Assembly (NCBI RefSeq): GCF_000384815.1
Contig: NZ_ARQF01000020.1
Span: 1 to 64,000 of the forward strand
Direction of reading: 5' to 3'
DNA length: 64,000 nucleotides
DNA from: Halodesulfovibrio aestuarii DSM 17919 = ATCC 29578
Lineage (GTDB): Bacteria > Desulfobacterota > Desulfovibrionia > Desulfovibrionales > Desulfovibrionaceae
The translations under genes and the position numbers were made by a program. The notes under the pieces were generated by a model. The model was given only the letters and a program-made list of their open reading frames with translations. It did no database searches and was not told the origin of the DNA. Shown here one piece after another: positions 44,837 to 52,308 of the stretch; position 1 is the stretch's first letter, and each line of letters begins with the position of its first letter.

Positions 44837-46081
44837 ATGCGTAAACGGACTGTTATTTTTTTATCTGTGCTTATAACCGTATTGCTCATTTCTGGAGCAG
44901 TGTGGTTTATCAGTGTGCAGCAAAAAGGCAGTTCAATAAAAGTATTACAGACAGTTCAAGTTCAGCGTGGCAGCGTATCGGTTCAACTCAAATCCACTGG
45001 AATAGTTCAGCCGCAAGTTGGCGCTGTTGTCAAAACGGGTACTCGTGCCACCGGTGAAATTGAACGCATGCTCGTCCATGTTGGTGACAAGGTTGAAAAA
45101 GGAGTACTCATTGCAAAAATTGACGACAGAGAAGAACGGGCAGCCTATCTGATTCAAGAAGCAGCGTTAAGGCAAGCACAGGCAGAGTTGGTTAATGTAA
45201 ACAAAACCTATCCACTGCAAATAGAACAGGCACAGGCCACTCTTAACGGCTCTCTTGCAAAACGGCGGTATACGTATCTCACATGGCAACGCAGAACAGC
45301 ACTCGTTGCTACCGGAGTTTTGGAACAGGCATCACTTGATGAGGCATATCAGGACTATGTTGTGGCAGTTACACAAGCTAAAGCAGACAAAGAAGCACTC
45401 CGCCTTGTAGAAGAAAACTATGCAACCGCCATTATTAATGCTGTTGAAGCCGTTGCTTCAGCACAGGCAGAGTTAGAAAACGCCAATATCCAAATCAGCT
45501 ATACCGAAATTTATGCGCCAATCACCGGCCTTGTAAGTCAGGTAACCGCACAGGAAGGTGAAACAGTCGTAGCCGGATTGCAGGTTGCAAACCTGATTAC
45601 CATTCTGGATCCAACCCGCCTTGAAATGCTCATCTATGTCGACGAAACGGATGTCGGAACAGTCACCAGCGGAATGGCGGTTAACTTTACTGTAGATGCT
45701 TACCCGAATGTCATTTTCAGAGGAACTGTTTCTCAAATTTATCCTGAAGCGGTGGTGCAGGATAACATTGTCTACTATCAAGCCCTTGTTCCGCTCTCAC
45801 CAGAAACGGCTATCCAGCTCCGACCTGAAATGACCACTCAATGTTCCATTATTACCAAAGAAATAGACAGCGTACTTGTCGTCCCCAATGACGCAATCAA
45901 ATGGGTAGACGGCAAAAAATACATTTATATCGTGGATGAAAACGACAGAGCAACGCCTGTTTCGCCTGAATTGGGTGTAATGGGAGAGAACAATACTGAA
46001 ATAGTGTCCGGCATCAAAGAAGGGGATAGGGTTGCCACGCGGATTATTATTCCAACCACGCAAACAGCTGATGACAAGTAA
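44837..46081 (+). CDS. MacA-like periplasmic adaptor (membrane fusion protein)
   Basis: 414 aa. An N-terminal membrane anchor (residues 5-25) is followed by a lipoyl/barrel-sandwich half (GEIERMLVHVGDKVEKGVLIAKID). A helical hairpin with Ala/Gln-rich coiled coil spans about 105-220, then comes the second lipoyl half IYAPITGLVSQVTAQEGETV and beta-barrel domains. This is the layout of MacA, which connects an ABC exporter of the MacB type to an outer-membrane channel. The ATPase gene follows 5 nt later. The cognate FtsX-like permeases are probably the pair at 52309-54785. Confidence 0.9.
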   Translation: MRKRTVIFLSVLITVLLISGAVWFISVQQKGSSIKVLQTVQVQRGSVSVQLKSTGIVQPQVGAVVKTGTRATGEIERMLVHVGDKVEKGVLIAKIDDREERAAYLIQEAALRQAQAELVNVNKTYPLQIEQAQATLNGSLAKRRYTYLTWQRRTALVATGVLEQASLDEAYQDYVVAVTQAKADKEALRLVEENYATAIINAVEAVASAQAELENANIQISYTEIYAPITGLVSQVTAQEGETVVAGLQVANLITILDPTRLEMLIYVDETDVGTVTSGMAVNFTVDAYPNVIFRGTVSQIYPEAVVQDNIVYYQALVPLSPETAIQLRPEMTTQCSIITKEIDSVLVVPNDAIKWVDGKKYIYIVDENDRATPVSPELGVMGENNTEIVSGIKEGDRVATRIIIPTTQTADDK

Positions 46082-46086
46082 AGCTC

Positions 46087-46818
46087 ATGAACAAACCAGT
46101 AATAGAAACAAAAGGCTTAACAAGAACATTTCTACAGGGCGGGCAAACTATTAATGCGATAAAGCCCCTTGATATGGTCATCAACCATGGTGAACTTGTT
46201 GCTATTCAGGGCACATCCGGTTCGGGAAAATCCACGTTGCTTCATCTTCTTGCACTACTCGACCGACCAACTGCCGGTTCATACTTTTTGGATGGTACAG
46301 ACACAGCGAAAATGTCTGACAACGAACAAAGTGACGCTCGAAACAGGCTCATCGGAATTGTCTTCCAAAATTTCTATCTTATCCCTTATGCAACCGCCGT
46401 AGAAAACGTTATGCTCCCCGGTCTCTATCGACGAGGCAAACAGCCCCGAATCCGTCAACGCGCTGAAGACCTTCTGGAGTCAGTCGGGCTTGGAAACCGC
46501 ATTAACTTTAAACCGTCCAGCCTTTCCGGAGGCCAGCAACAGCGTGTGGCGTTGGCCCGTGCAATGTTCAACAATCCACCGCTCCTTTTAGCAGACGAAC
46601 CCACAGGTCAGCTGGACACAACCACAAGCAACGAAATTCTCGACTTATTCGAACAAATTAATAAGACCGGAAAGACCATCATCCTTGTCACACATGATCC
46701 ACTTACGGCGGATACCGCTAGACGCCACATCACCTTTAAAGACGGGGAAGTAGTAAGCGATAAGGAACAGCCTGCTACCCGCAAAAAAGACCAACGTACA
46801 GTCTCGAACAATAAGTGA
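46087..46818 (+). CDS. MacB/LolD-type ABC ATPase
   Basis: 243 aa nucleotide-binding subunit. Walker [10 protein letters not shown] is near residues 39-47, with the Q-loop [20 protein letters not shown], the signature [14 protein letters not shown], the Walker [13 protein letters not shown] and the H-loop TIILVTHDP. The tail is basic and hydrophilic. This sequence class powers FtsX-like permeases (MacB, LolCDE, lipoprotein or antimicrobial export) and lacks a fused membrane domain. The next gene in line is a binding protein, not the expected permease. Confidence 0.92.
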   Translation: MNKPVIETKGLTRTFLQGGQTINAIKPLDMVINHGELVAIQGTSGSGKSTLLHLLALLDRPTAGSYFLDGTDTAKMSDNEQSDARNRLIGIVFQNFYLIPYATAVENVMLPGLYRRGKQPRIRQRAEDLLESVGLGNRINFKPSSLSGGQQQRVALARAMFNNPPLLLADEPTGQLDTTTSNEILDLFEQINKTGKTIILVTHDPLTADTARRHITFKDGEVVSDKEQPATRKKDQRTVSNNK

Positions 46819-46825
46819 GGAAGTT

Positions 46826-47749
46826 ATGTATAAACAAATTATTACACTATTTTTTACAGTAACACTTATGGTAACAGCTATTCCTGCATCAGCAGAAAAA
46901 GCTCCTATTCGATTTGCAGTACCACCATGGTCAGGTGCCATGGTAAAAGCAGAAATCGCCACCCAAATACTTGAGGCCATCGGCTATACAACCGCTACCA
47001 CGCCCATGGATGCAAGCGAAGCCTACGAAGCTCTTAAAAATGGCGATGTTGATGTATTCATGAGCGCTTGGCTCCCTACACAGGAAATGCTGCTTGCCCC
47101 GCTATTAAAAAATAACTCCGTACATGTTGCTGGCGCCAACGTTGAACACGCTCGAACCGGCCTCTGTGTTCCGGGATACGTAAGTAAAAAGGGAGTCACT
47201 TCGATTACAGATCTTGCACCGAGCGCTGCAAAGTTTGACTCAACTATCTACAATATTGAGCCGACCTCTGGCATGTATCTCGTTGTTGACAAGTACATTC
47301 ATAACGACTTTGAAGGACTCGGCAGCTGGAAACAGAAAGGGACATCAATAGACAACATGCTTGGTAATGTAATCAAAGCATTCAAAGAAAAACAGTGGAT
47401 TGTGTTCAGTTGCTGGGAACCGCACTGGATGAACATTACACTTGATATGCGATATCTAAAAGGTGTGAAAGGCTCTGAAGAGCTTATTGCAGAAAACACC
47501 ATCAACACACTTATACGCCCAGAGTTGAAGACTACATATCAGACTCCCTACATGATTCTTTCCCGCTTCAAAATTGACAAGCTCACACAGGGAAAATGGA
47601 CATACGATGTTTCGTTAAAAGGACAGTCTGTAAAAGAAACAGCCACTTCATGGATCAAGGGCAACCTCAATGTAGTTCGCCAGTGGCTTGGAAATCTTAA
47701 AGTAGCCAATGGCAAAAGAGCTGTTGATATCATCGAAACAAAGTTTTGA
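46826..47749 (+). CDS. OpuAC/ProX-like glycine betaine-type binding protein
   Basis: 307 aa with a signal peptide (residues 1-23, ending PASA). The mature part belongs to the OpuAC substrate-binding fold: RFAVPPWSGAMVKAEIATQIL, a DVDVFMSAWLPTQ segment near 72-84 and a late FSCWEPHWMNITLDMRYL, with aromatic residues that in this family form a cage for quaternary amines. It starts 7 nt after the ATPase gene with AGGAAG as SD. No ProV/ProW partner is nearby. It may serve a transporter encoded elsewhere or reach this position by insertion. Confidence 0.85.
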   Translation: MYKQIITLFFTVTLMVTAIPASAEKAPIRFAVPPWSGAMVKAEIATQILEAIGYTTATTPMDASEAYEALKNGDVDVFMSAWLPTQEMLLAPLLKNNSVHVAGANVEHARTGLCVPGYVSKKGVTSITDLAPSAAKFDSTIYNIEPTSGMYLVVDKYIHNDFEGLGSWKQKGTSIDNMLGNVIKAFKEKQWIVFSCWEPHWMNITLDMRYLKGVKGSEELIAENTINTLIRPELKTTYQTPYMILSRFKIDKLTQGKWTYDVSLKGQSVKETATSWIKGNLNVVRQWLGNLKVANGKRAVDIIETKF

Positions 47750-47767
47750 TTTTCAACAAAGTCGAAC

Positions 47768-47797
47768 TTGACATTTTTGTACAAGTCGTTGTAGTTG
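47768..47797 (+). promoter_or_regulatory. TTGACA element of the first symporter cassette
   Basis: TTGACA at 47768-47773 lies in a 21 bp stretch that is identical upstream of the second cassette (49858-49878). The hexamer begins 37 nt before the leader ATG in both copies. The matching -10 is poor (TAGTTG at 18 nt). It is either the -35 element of a promoter giving an almost leaderless transcript or part of a shared operator. Confidence 0.5.
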
Positions 47798-47804
47798 GAG
47801 AAAT

Positions 47805-47894
47805 ATGAACAAGCTCACCACCAACATCTTTTATGCATTTTTTGATTTCCGCGGCATTCAGGCCTGCGGATCGGTCGAGTATGTTCAAACATAA
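47805..47894 (+). CDS. leader peptide of first symporter cassette, Phe-rich
   Basis: 29 aa, below the usual gene-calling limit. Four Phe codons (TTT, TTT, TTT, TTC) and a Tyr lie at codons 9-15 (IFYAFFDF), followed by a CGSVE stretch shared with the second leader. GGAG at 47797-47800 can serve as SD. CGSV is encoded by the RNA segment that can pair with the terminator arm, so it is the RNA, not the peptide, that seems to be conserved. The small palindrome TATGTTCAAACATA spans the stop codon. The peptide probably has no function beyond ribosome position. Confidence 0.75.
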   Translation: MNKLTTNIFYAFFDFRGIQACGSVEYVQT

Positions 47895-47950
47895 CGTAAT
47901 ATAACTCTATGCACCGATGAAACCGCAGGCGAAAGTCTGCGGTTTTTTTT
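47862..47950 (+). promoter_or_regulatory. three-segment transcription attenuator (Phe type)
   Basis: Segment A (47862-47875, GCCTGCGGATCGGT) lies within the leader ORF. Segment B consists of ACCGAT (47913-47918) and CCGCAGGC (47923-47930). A and B can form 14 base pairs with a 4 nt bulge. B also forms the intrinsic terminator: AACCGCAGGC (47921-47930), loop GAAA, GTCTGCGGTT (47935-47944) and T8 to 47950. A ribosome stalled at the Phe codons leaves A free to pair with B and block termination; a ribosome that reaches the stop masks A and lets the terminator form. Confidence 0.8.
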
Positions 47951-47975
47951 ATACCCAATCACAAGGAAGGCACTC

Positions 47976-48143
47976 ATGTTACTAGGACTTGGAAGTATTG
48001 AAACGGCCCTGCCGTACTGGCTTTGCATTTTATCAACAATTGGCTGCATCGTTTACGGAATTAAGAACTGGAACAATGCAGGTACGCCTGACACCGTCAC
48101 AGCTGAAGTTGAATCAATAGTGCAAAATTGCACGGATAATTAA
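47976..48143 (+). CDS. symporter small accessory protein (first copy)
   Basis: 55 aa with AAGGAAGG as SD, 25 nt after the terminator. One membrane helix (about residues 13-28, PYWLCILSTIGCIVYG) is followed by a hydrophilic NWNNAGTPDT tail. The same small protein precedes the second symporter, and NCBI has a family name for such neighbours of SSS transporters (symporter small accessory protein). It probably forms a small subunit of the transporter. It is separated from the symporter gene by 14 nt. Confidence 0.8.
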   Translation: MLLGLGSIETALPYWLCILSTIGCIVYGIKNWNNAGTPDTVTAEVESIVQNCTDN

Positions 48144-48157
48144 AAGGAGAATCTGAC

Positions 48158-49753
48158 GTGGCCGTCAAACTTATTACTGCAATGCTGTACTTTGTTACAG
48201 TTTTCTATCTGGGCTGGAGAGGGTGGAAAGAGACCAAAGGCGCAAGCGACTACATGCTTGCAGGGCGCTCTGTTAACCCTTTTATTATGGCCATGTCATA
48301 TGGTGCCACTTTCGTATCCACCTCAGCCATCATCGGCTTTGGCGGTGTTGCAGCAATGTTCGGTATGCCTCTGCTCTGGCTTGCCTTTCTCACCATTTTT
48401 GTGGGTGTTTTCATTGCAATGGTATTCCTTGGCAAACGTACACGGCGCATGGGGCTTACTCTCAACTGTCACACTTTCCCGGAGTTGCTGGGCAAACGGT
48501 ACAATTCTAAATTTGTGCAGTCCTTTTCCGGCGGCATCATCTTTTTCTTCATTCCTGTTTATGCCGCCGCAGTGCTCACAGGTATCTGCCGCATGACAGA
48601 AGTATCCCTCGGTTTACCATACGAATGGATGCTCATCGGCATTACTGCCATCCTGTCTCTCTACGTTATTACTGGTGGTATGAAAGCCGTTATGTACACA
48701 GACGCATTCCAGGGCACAATAATGGCTGCTATGATGCTCTTCCTGCTCGGATATACATACTACCTGCTCGGCGGGGTCATTCCTGCACATGAAAAGCTTA
48801 CAGCCATGTCGCATCTTATGCCGCAGGCGCTCCAAAAAGGCGGAATTCTCGGCTGGACACAAGGCTCCGCACAGGGAACCCCTCTCTGGCTCGTTATCTA
48901 TACGACACTTGTGTACGGTGTAGGTATAGGCGTACTGGCACAACCCCAGCTTGTTGTTCGCTTTATGACTGTTTCCAGTGACAAGGAACTTAACCGTGCA
49001 GTGCTCTACGGTGCAATTTTTCTCCTGCTCACCGTTTTCGTTATCTTTGTCGTAGGCGCACTTTCAAACGCAATATTCTTCGATAACTTCGGAAAAATCA
49101 GCATCCAGATGGCGGGCGGCAACCTTGACAAAATTATTCCGGTGTTCATTGAAAGAATTATGCCGCCGTGGTTCTCCGCCGCATTCCTGCTTGCGATGTT
49201 TGCCGCTGCAATGTCGACCCTTTCAAGCCAATTCCATATTGGAGGAACTTCACTTGCTCACGATGTATCTCAAGTCGTCCTTCCAACTAAACGTGACGCC
49301 AAACAAATTAACCAGCTCGGGATCGTAATAACCATCCTTGCCACACTCATTTGGTCATGGCTGCTGCCGCCTTCCATTGTTGCACGCGCAACTGCGTTCT
49401 TCTTCGGACTCACAGGCGCGGCATTCCTTCCTGCATACGTCTTCGGACTCTACTGGAAAGGCATGACTAAATCCGGAGCAAAGGTATCCATGGTAGGCGG
49501 ATTCACAGTATCTATGCTATGGATGCTTTTTATCCATAAAAAAGAGGCTGTTGCCATAGGACTGTGCAAAGCCCTCTTCGGCAAAGCAACTCTCGTGGCA
49601 GACGCAGCACCCGGCAGCACTATGTTTCTGCTGCAATGGGTTGACCCGAACGTAGTTGCACTGCCAGTGTCCATCTCTATTGCTATCATCGTGAGTCTGG
49701 TTTCGCGTAGTCTTGCAGAAGACCATATCCAGCTTTGCTGGCAGAATAATTAA
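48158..49753 (+). CDS. sodium:solute symporter (SSS family), probable Phe transporter
   Basis: 531 aa, LeuT-fold transporter with about 13 membrane segments. It starts at GTG 48158 behind AAAAGGAGA. The SSS landmarks GASDYMLAGRSVNPFIMAMSYGATFVSTSAIIGFGG (residues 28-63) and the FAAAMSTLSSQFHIGGTSLAHDV segment, site of sodium-binding Ser residues, are clear. It is nearly identical along its whole length to the second copy. The substrate is inferred only from the Phe-rich attenuator ahead of it. No dehydrogenase or catabolic gene is nearby. Confidence 0.85.
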   Translation: MAVKLITAMLYFVTVFYLGWRGWKETKGASDYMLAGRSVNPFIMAMSYGATFVSTSAIIGFGGVAAMFGMPLLWLAFLTIFVGVFIAMVFLGKRTRRMGLTLNCHTFPELLGKRYNSKFVQSFSGGIIFFFIPVYAAAVLTGICRMTEVSLGLPYEWMLIGITAILSLYVITGGMKAVMYTDAFQGTIMAAMMLFLLGYTYYLLGGVIPAHEKLTAMSHLMPQALQKGGILGWTQGSAQGTPLWLVIYTTLVYGVGIGVLAQPQLVVRFMTVSSDKELNRAVLYGAIFLLLTVFVIFVVGALSNAIFFDNFGKISIQMAGGNLDKIIPVFIERIMPPWFSAAFLLAMFAAAMSTLSSQFHIGGTSLAHDVSQVVLPTKRDAKQINQLGIVITILATLIWSWLLPPSIVARATAFFFGLTGAAFLPAYVFGLYWKGMTKSGAKVSMVGGFTVSMLWMLFIHKKEAVAIGLCKALFGKATLVADAAPGSTMFLLQWVDPNVVALPVSISIAIIVSLVSRSLAEDHIQLCWQNN

Positions 49754-49773
49754 CCACGACAAACGACTCTTAT

Positions 49774-49800
49774 CTCAGGCGGGTCATAGGCCCGCCTGAG
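49774..49800 (+). terminator. hairpin after the first symporter gene
   Basis: CTCAGGCGGG (49774-49783) pairs perfectly with CCCGCCTGAG (49791-49800) around TCATAGG. There is no T-run, so termination is likely but not certain. The second cassette has its own promoter element downstream. Confidence 0.6.
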
Positions 49801-49862
49801 GCGTCTCTCAACCTGACCTCTTTCGATATAGCAAAAGAATACACTTTTCTGTTTTATCGAAC

Positions 49863-49892
49863 TTGACATTTTTGTACTACAGTGAGTACTAA
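49863..49892 (+). promoter_or_regulatory. TTGACA element of the second symporter cassette
   Basis: TTGACA at 49863-49868, with TACTAA after 18 nt (49887-49892). The surrounding 21 bp are the same as in the first cassette, as is the 37 nt distance to the leader ATG. The leader here lacks an SD at a workable distance (AAAGG is only 1 nt from the ATG), in favour of leaderless translation. Confidence 0.5.
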
Positions 49893-49899
49893 TAAAGGC

Positions 49900-49992
49900 A
49901 TGAACACAATCAACCGCCATATGAACAACTATTTCTATGCATATTATGGTTACCGCGTCTCCAAGACCTGCGGATCGGTTGAGTGCGCGTAA
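49900..49992 (+). CDS. leader peptide of second symporter cassette, Tyr-rich
   Basis: 30 aa. Five Tyr codons (four TAT, one TAC) and one Phe lie at codons 11-18 (YFYAYYGY), at the place where the first leader has Phe. The CGSVE stretch follows as in the first copy. A second in-frame ATG (49921) would give a 23-residue peptide with the same control codons. GTGCGC and GCGCAC form a small hairpin with the stop codon in its loop (49983-50000). Confidence 0.75.
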   Translation: MNTINRHMNNYFYAYYGYRVSKTCGSVECA

Positions 49993-50055
49993 CAGCGCAC
50001 ACAGATTAAGGGAATTATACCGACAAGCCGCAGGTGACAGCCTGCGGCTTTTTTT
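49966..50055 (+). promoter_or_regulatory. three-segment transcription attenuator (Tyr type)
   Basis: Segment A in the leader ORF (ACCTGCGG, 49966-49973, then TCGGT, 49975-49979) pairs with segment B (ACCGA, 50019-50023, and CCGCAGGT, 50028-50035). B forms the terminator AAGCCGCAGG / CCTGCGGCTT (50025-50034 with 50041-50050) followed by T5. Relative to the first copy the G-C pair at the end of A:B is replaced by A-T (49966 with 50035), a compensatory change, and the terminator stem has gained a compensated G-C pair. Confidence 0.8.
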
Positions 50056-50073
50056 ATGTAAAAGGAGAACTAC

Positions 50074-50235
50074 ATGCTGTTAGGACTCGGAAGCTTTGAA
50101 ACTGCTCTGCCTTACTGGCTCTGCATCATATCAACCATTGGCTGTGTCGCGTACGGCATTGCGAACTGGAACAACGCGGGTACGCCGGACACTGTAAATG
50201 TTGAATCGCTGGTGCAGGAAAGCACTGATAAGTAA
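50074..50235 (+). CDS. symporter small accessory protein (second copy)
   Basis: 53 aa, with AAAGGAG 7 nt before its ATG. It is clearly homologous to the first copy: the same GLGSxETALPYWLCI start, one membrane helix and the NWNNAGTPDT motif, with a slightly shorter and diverged tail. The symporter gene follows after 14 nt with its own SD. The conservation of a non-trivial tail between copies supports a real protein subunit. Confidence 0.8.
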   Translation: MLLGLGSFETALPYWLCIISTIGCVAYGIANWNNAGTPDTVNVESLVQESTDK

Positions 50236-50249
50236 CGGGAGAACTCGAC

Positions 50250-51851
50250 ATGGCCACCAAACTGATTACCTCACTGCTCTACTTTGGAATCGTCTTCTAC
50301 CTAGGCTGGAAAGGATGGAAGGAAACGAAAAATGCCGGCGACTACATGCTCGCCGGACGTTCTGTTAACCCTTTCGTCATGGCTATGTCGTATGGTGCAA
50401 CCTTTATCTCTACCTCTGCTATTATCGGATTCGGTGGCGTTGCGGCTATGTTCGGCATGTCGCTTCTCTGGCTGGCGTTCTTAAATATTTTTATGGGCAT
50501 TTTCATAGCGATGGTGTTTTTAGGCAAACGCACCCGTCGCATGGGCTTGGTACTAAACTGCCACACGTTTCCAGAGCTTCTCGGTAAACGCTACAACTCA
50601 AAATTTATCCAAAGCTTCTCGGGCGGTATTATCTTCTTCTTCATTCCCGTGTACGCTGCTGCGGTTCTCACCGGTATATGCCGAATGACAGAAGTTTCTC
50701 TTGGCTTGCCATACGAATGGATGCTTGTTGGCATCACGGCTATCTTGTCTCTTTACGTTATCACGGGCGGCATGAAAGCCGTTATGTACACAGACGCATT
50801 TCAGGGAACCATCATGGTTGCTATGATGGTCTTTTTGCTGGGCTACACCTACTACCTGCTTGGTGGTGTTATACCTGCGCATGAGACACTCACATCCATG
50901 GCGGATCTTGTGCCTGCCCCGCTACAAAAAGGCGGAATCTTAGGCTGGACACAGGGCACAAAGACAGGCTCCCCACTATGGCTCGTTATATACACCACCA
51001 TCGTATACGGCGTCGGCATCGGTGTTTTGGCACAACCGCAGCTTACAGTTCGATTCATGACTGTTTCCAGTGATAAAGAACTGAACCGTGCAGTGCTGTA
51101 CGGCTCCATATTTCTTCTGCTCACTATTGGCGTAGTCTACGTTGTGGGAGCACTCTCTAACGCAATTTTCTTTAACCAGTTTGGCAAAATCAGCATTCAG
51201 ATGGCTGGCGGCAACCTCGATAAAATCATTCCCGTTTTTATTGAAAAAGTAATGCCGCCTTGGTTCTCTGCCATGTTTCTGCTGGCTATGTTTGCCGCAG
51301 CCATGTCCACACTCTCCAGCCAGTTCCACATTGGTGGAACCTCTCTTGCGCATGATGTTTCAAGAAACATTATGCGAAGTAAAAACAATCTGAGCGCTTC
51401 ATCCATCAGCCAACTCGGCATTGTTGCTACTATTATTGCTACTCTTGTGTGGGCATGGCTGCTTCCTCCTTCCATTGTTGCACGCGCAACAGCGTTCTTC
51501 TTTGGATTAAGCGGAGCGACCTTCTTACCGGCATACGTCTTCGGACTTTACTGGAAAGGTATGACAAAATCCGGAGCCAAGCTCTCCATTGTGGGAGGAT
51601 TTACCGTTTCTATGTTGTGGATGCTGTTCATCCACAAAAAAGAAGCTGCGGCTATAGGCCTGTGCGAAACACTGTTTGGAAAAGTAACGCTTGTTACAGA
51701 TGCAGCACCGGGCAGCACAATGTTTCTCCTCCAATGGGTTGACCCGAATGTCATCGCGCTACCGATATCCATTGCAATTGCTGTCGGCGTAAGTCTTGTT
51801 TCCCGCAGCCTCGCGAAAGACCATATCCAGTTATGCTGGCAAAATTGCTAA
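50250..51851 (+). CDS. sodium:solute symporter (SSS family), probable Tyr transporter
   Basis: 533 aa, about 13 membrane segments, a close paralog of the preceding symporter and aligned with it from end to end. Differences cluster in the loop near residues 370-385 (SRNIMRSKNNLSASS versus SQVVLPTKRDAKQ in the first copy) and in conservative changes in the membrane. It carries the same SSS motifs, including FAAAMSTLSSQFHIGGTSLAHDV. The Tyr-rich attenuator suggests tyrosine as substrate; the sequence itself does not prove it. Confidence 0.85.
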   Translation: MATKLITSLLYFGIVFYLGWKGWKETKNAGDYMLAGRSVNPFVMAMSYGATFISTSAIIGFGGVAAMFGMSLLWLAFLNIFMGIFIAMVFLGKRTRRMGLVLNCHTFPELLGKRYNSKFIQSFSGGIIFFFIPVYAAAVLTGICRMTEVSLGLPYEWMLVGITAILSLYVITGGMKAVMYTDAFQGTIMVAMMVFLLGYTYYLLGGVIPAHETLTSMADLVPAPLQKGGILGWTQGTKTGSPLWLVIYTTIVYGVGIGVLAQPQLTVRFMTVSSDKELNRAVLYGSIFLLLTIGVVYVVGALSNAIFFNQFGKISIQMAGGNLDKIIPVFIEKVMPPWFSAMFLLAMFAAAMSTLSSQFHIGGTSLAHDVSRNIMRSKNNLSASSISQLGIVATIIATLVWAWLLPPSIVARATAFFFGLSGATFLPAYVFGLYWKGMTKSGAKLSIVGGFTVSMLWMLFIHKKEAAAIGLCETLFGKVTLVTDAAPGSTMFLLQWVDPNVIALPISIAIAVGVSLVSRSLAKDHIQLCWQNC

Positions 51852-52308
51852 AAAAATAGAACAAATAGAGACCCGTTATGGTAGCAGGAAAACGCAGCAG
51901 TTTAAGAACCTGCACAGAGCATGTGTTGTTCCTGCTACCTGCGCGGCTCCATATTCAAAAAAAATGCTTATTTTTTTCAAAAGAACGATCTGATATCCGT
52001 GTAGAGTCAGTCCCAATCCATACAACCACTCAGCAGATACATCTCCTGCCTTTATGTGTCTGCTGAGTTGAAAGCATCCCGAACTTGCTTTCACACGGAT
52101 ACCCAATATTGATGCTTCCCTCCCTGAAACATCATACGTTCTTTTGATCCCCCAAGGTCCGGCTTCACGATGTGTGCGTGAAGCCGGACCTCTTTGAATA
52201 GCAATCTCCGTACTACGCCTTGCATTGTTTATAGATTCTATGCCCCCCGCTTTGAATCTATACGCCATCTCTCTTGTCCAAGTATCCATCTCAGGTACAA
52301 TGACATGA
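51852..52308 (+). other. 457 bp intergenic region with four hairpins
   Basis: No convincing gene. Hairpins: an 11 bp stem 51880-51890 / 51929-51939; a 15 bp stem with one T-G pair 52028-52042 / 52054-52068; a 7 bp stem 52070-52076 / 52086-52092; and a perfect 15 bp stem 52155-52169 / 52177-52191. The last is followed by CTTTG. Some of these probably end transcription of the symporter cassette before the export permeases. None has a full T-tract. Confidence 0.6.
52155..52191 (+). terminator. strong hairpin upstream of export permeases
   Basis: AGGTCCGGCTTCACG is followed after 7 nt (ATGTGTG) by its exact complement, then CTTTG. The 15 bp GC-rich stem makes it the best terminator candidate in this gap although the T-tract is short. 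Confidence 0.65.

Noticed and set aside
51878-52066. Plus-strand ORF starting MVAGKRSS as a third leader peptide
   Set aside because: It begins inside the first hairpin arm, has no run of one amino acid codon like the two real leaders, and no terminator with competing pairing follows.
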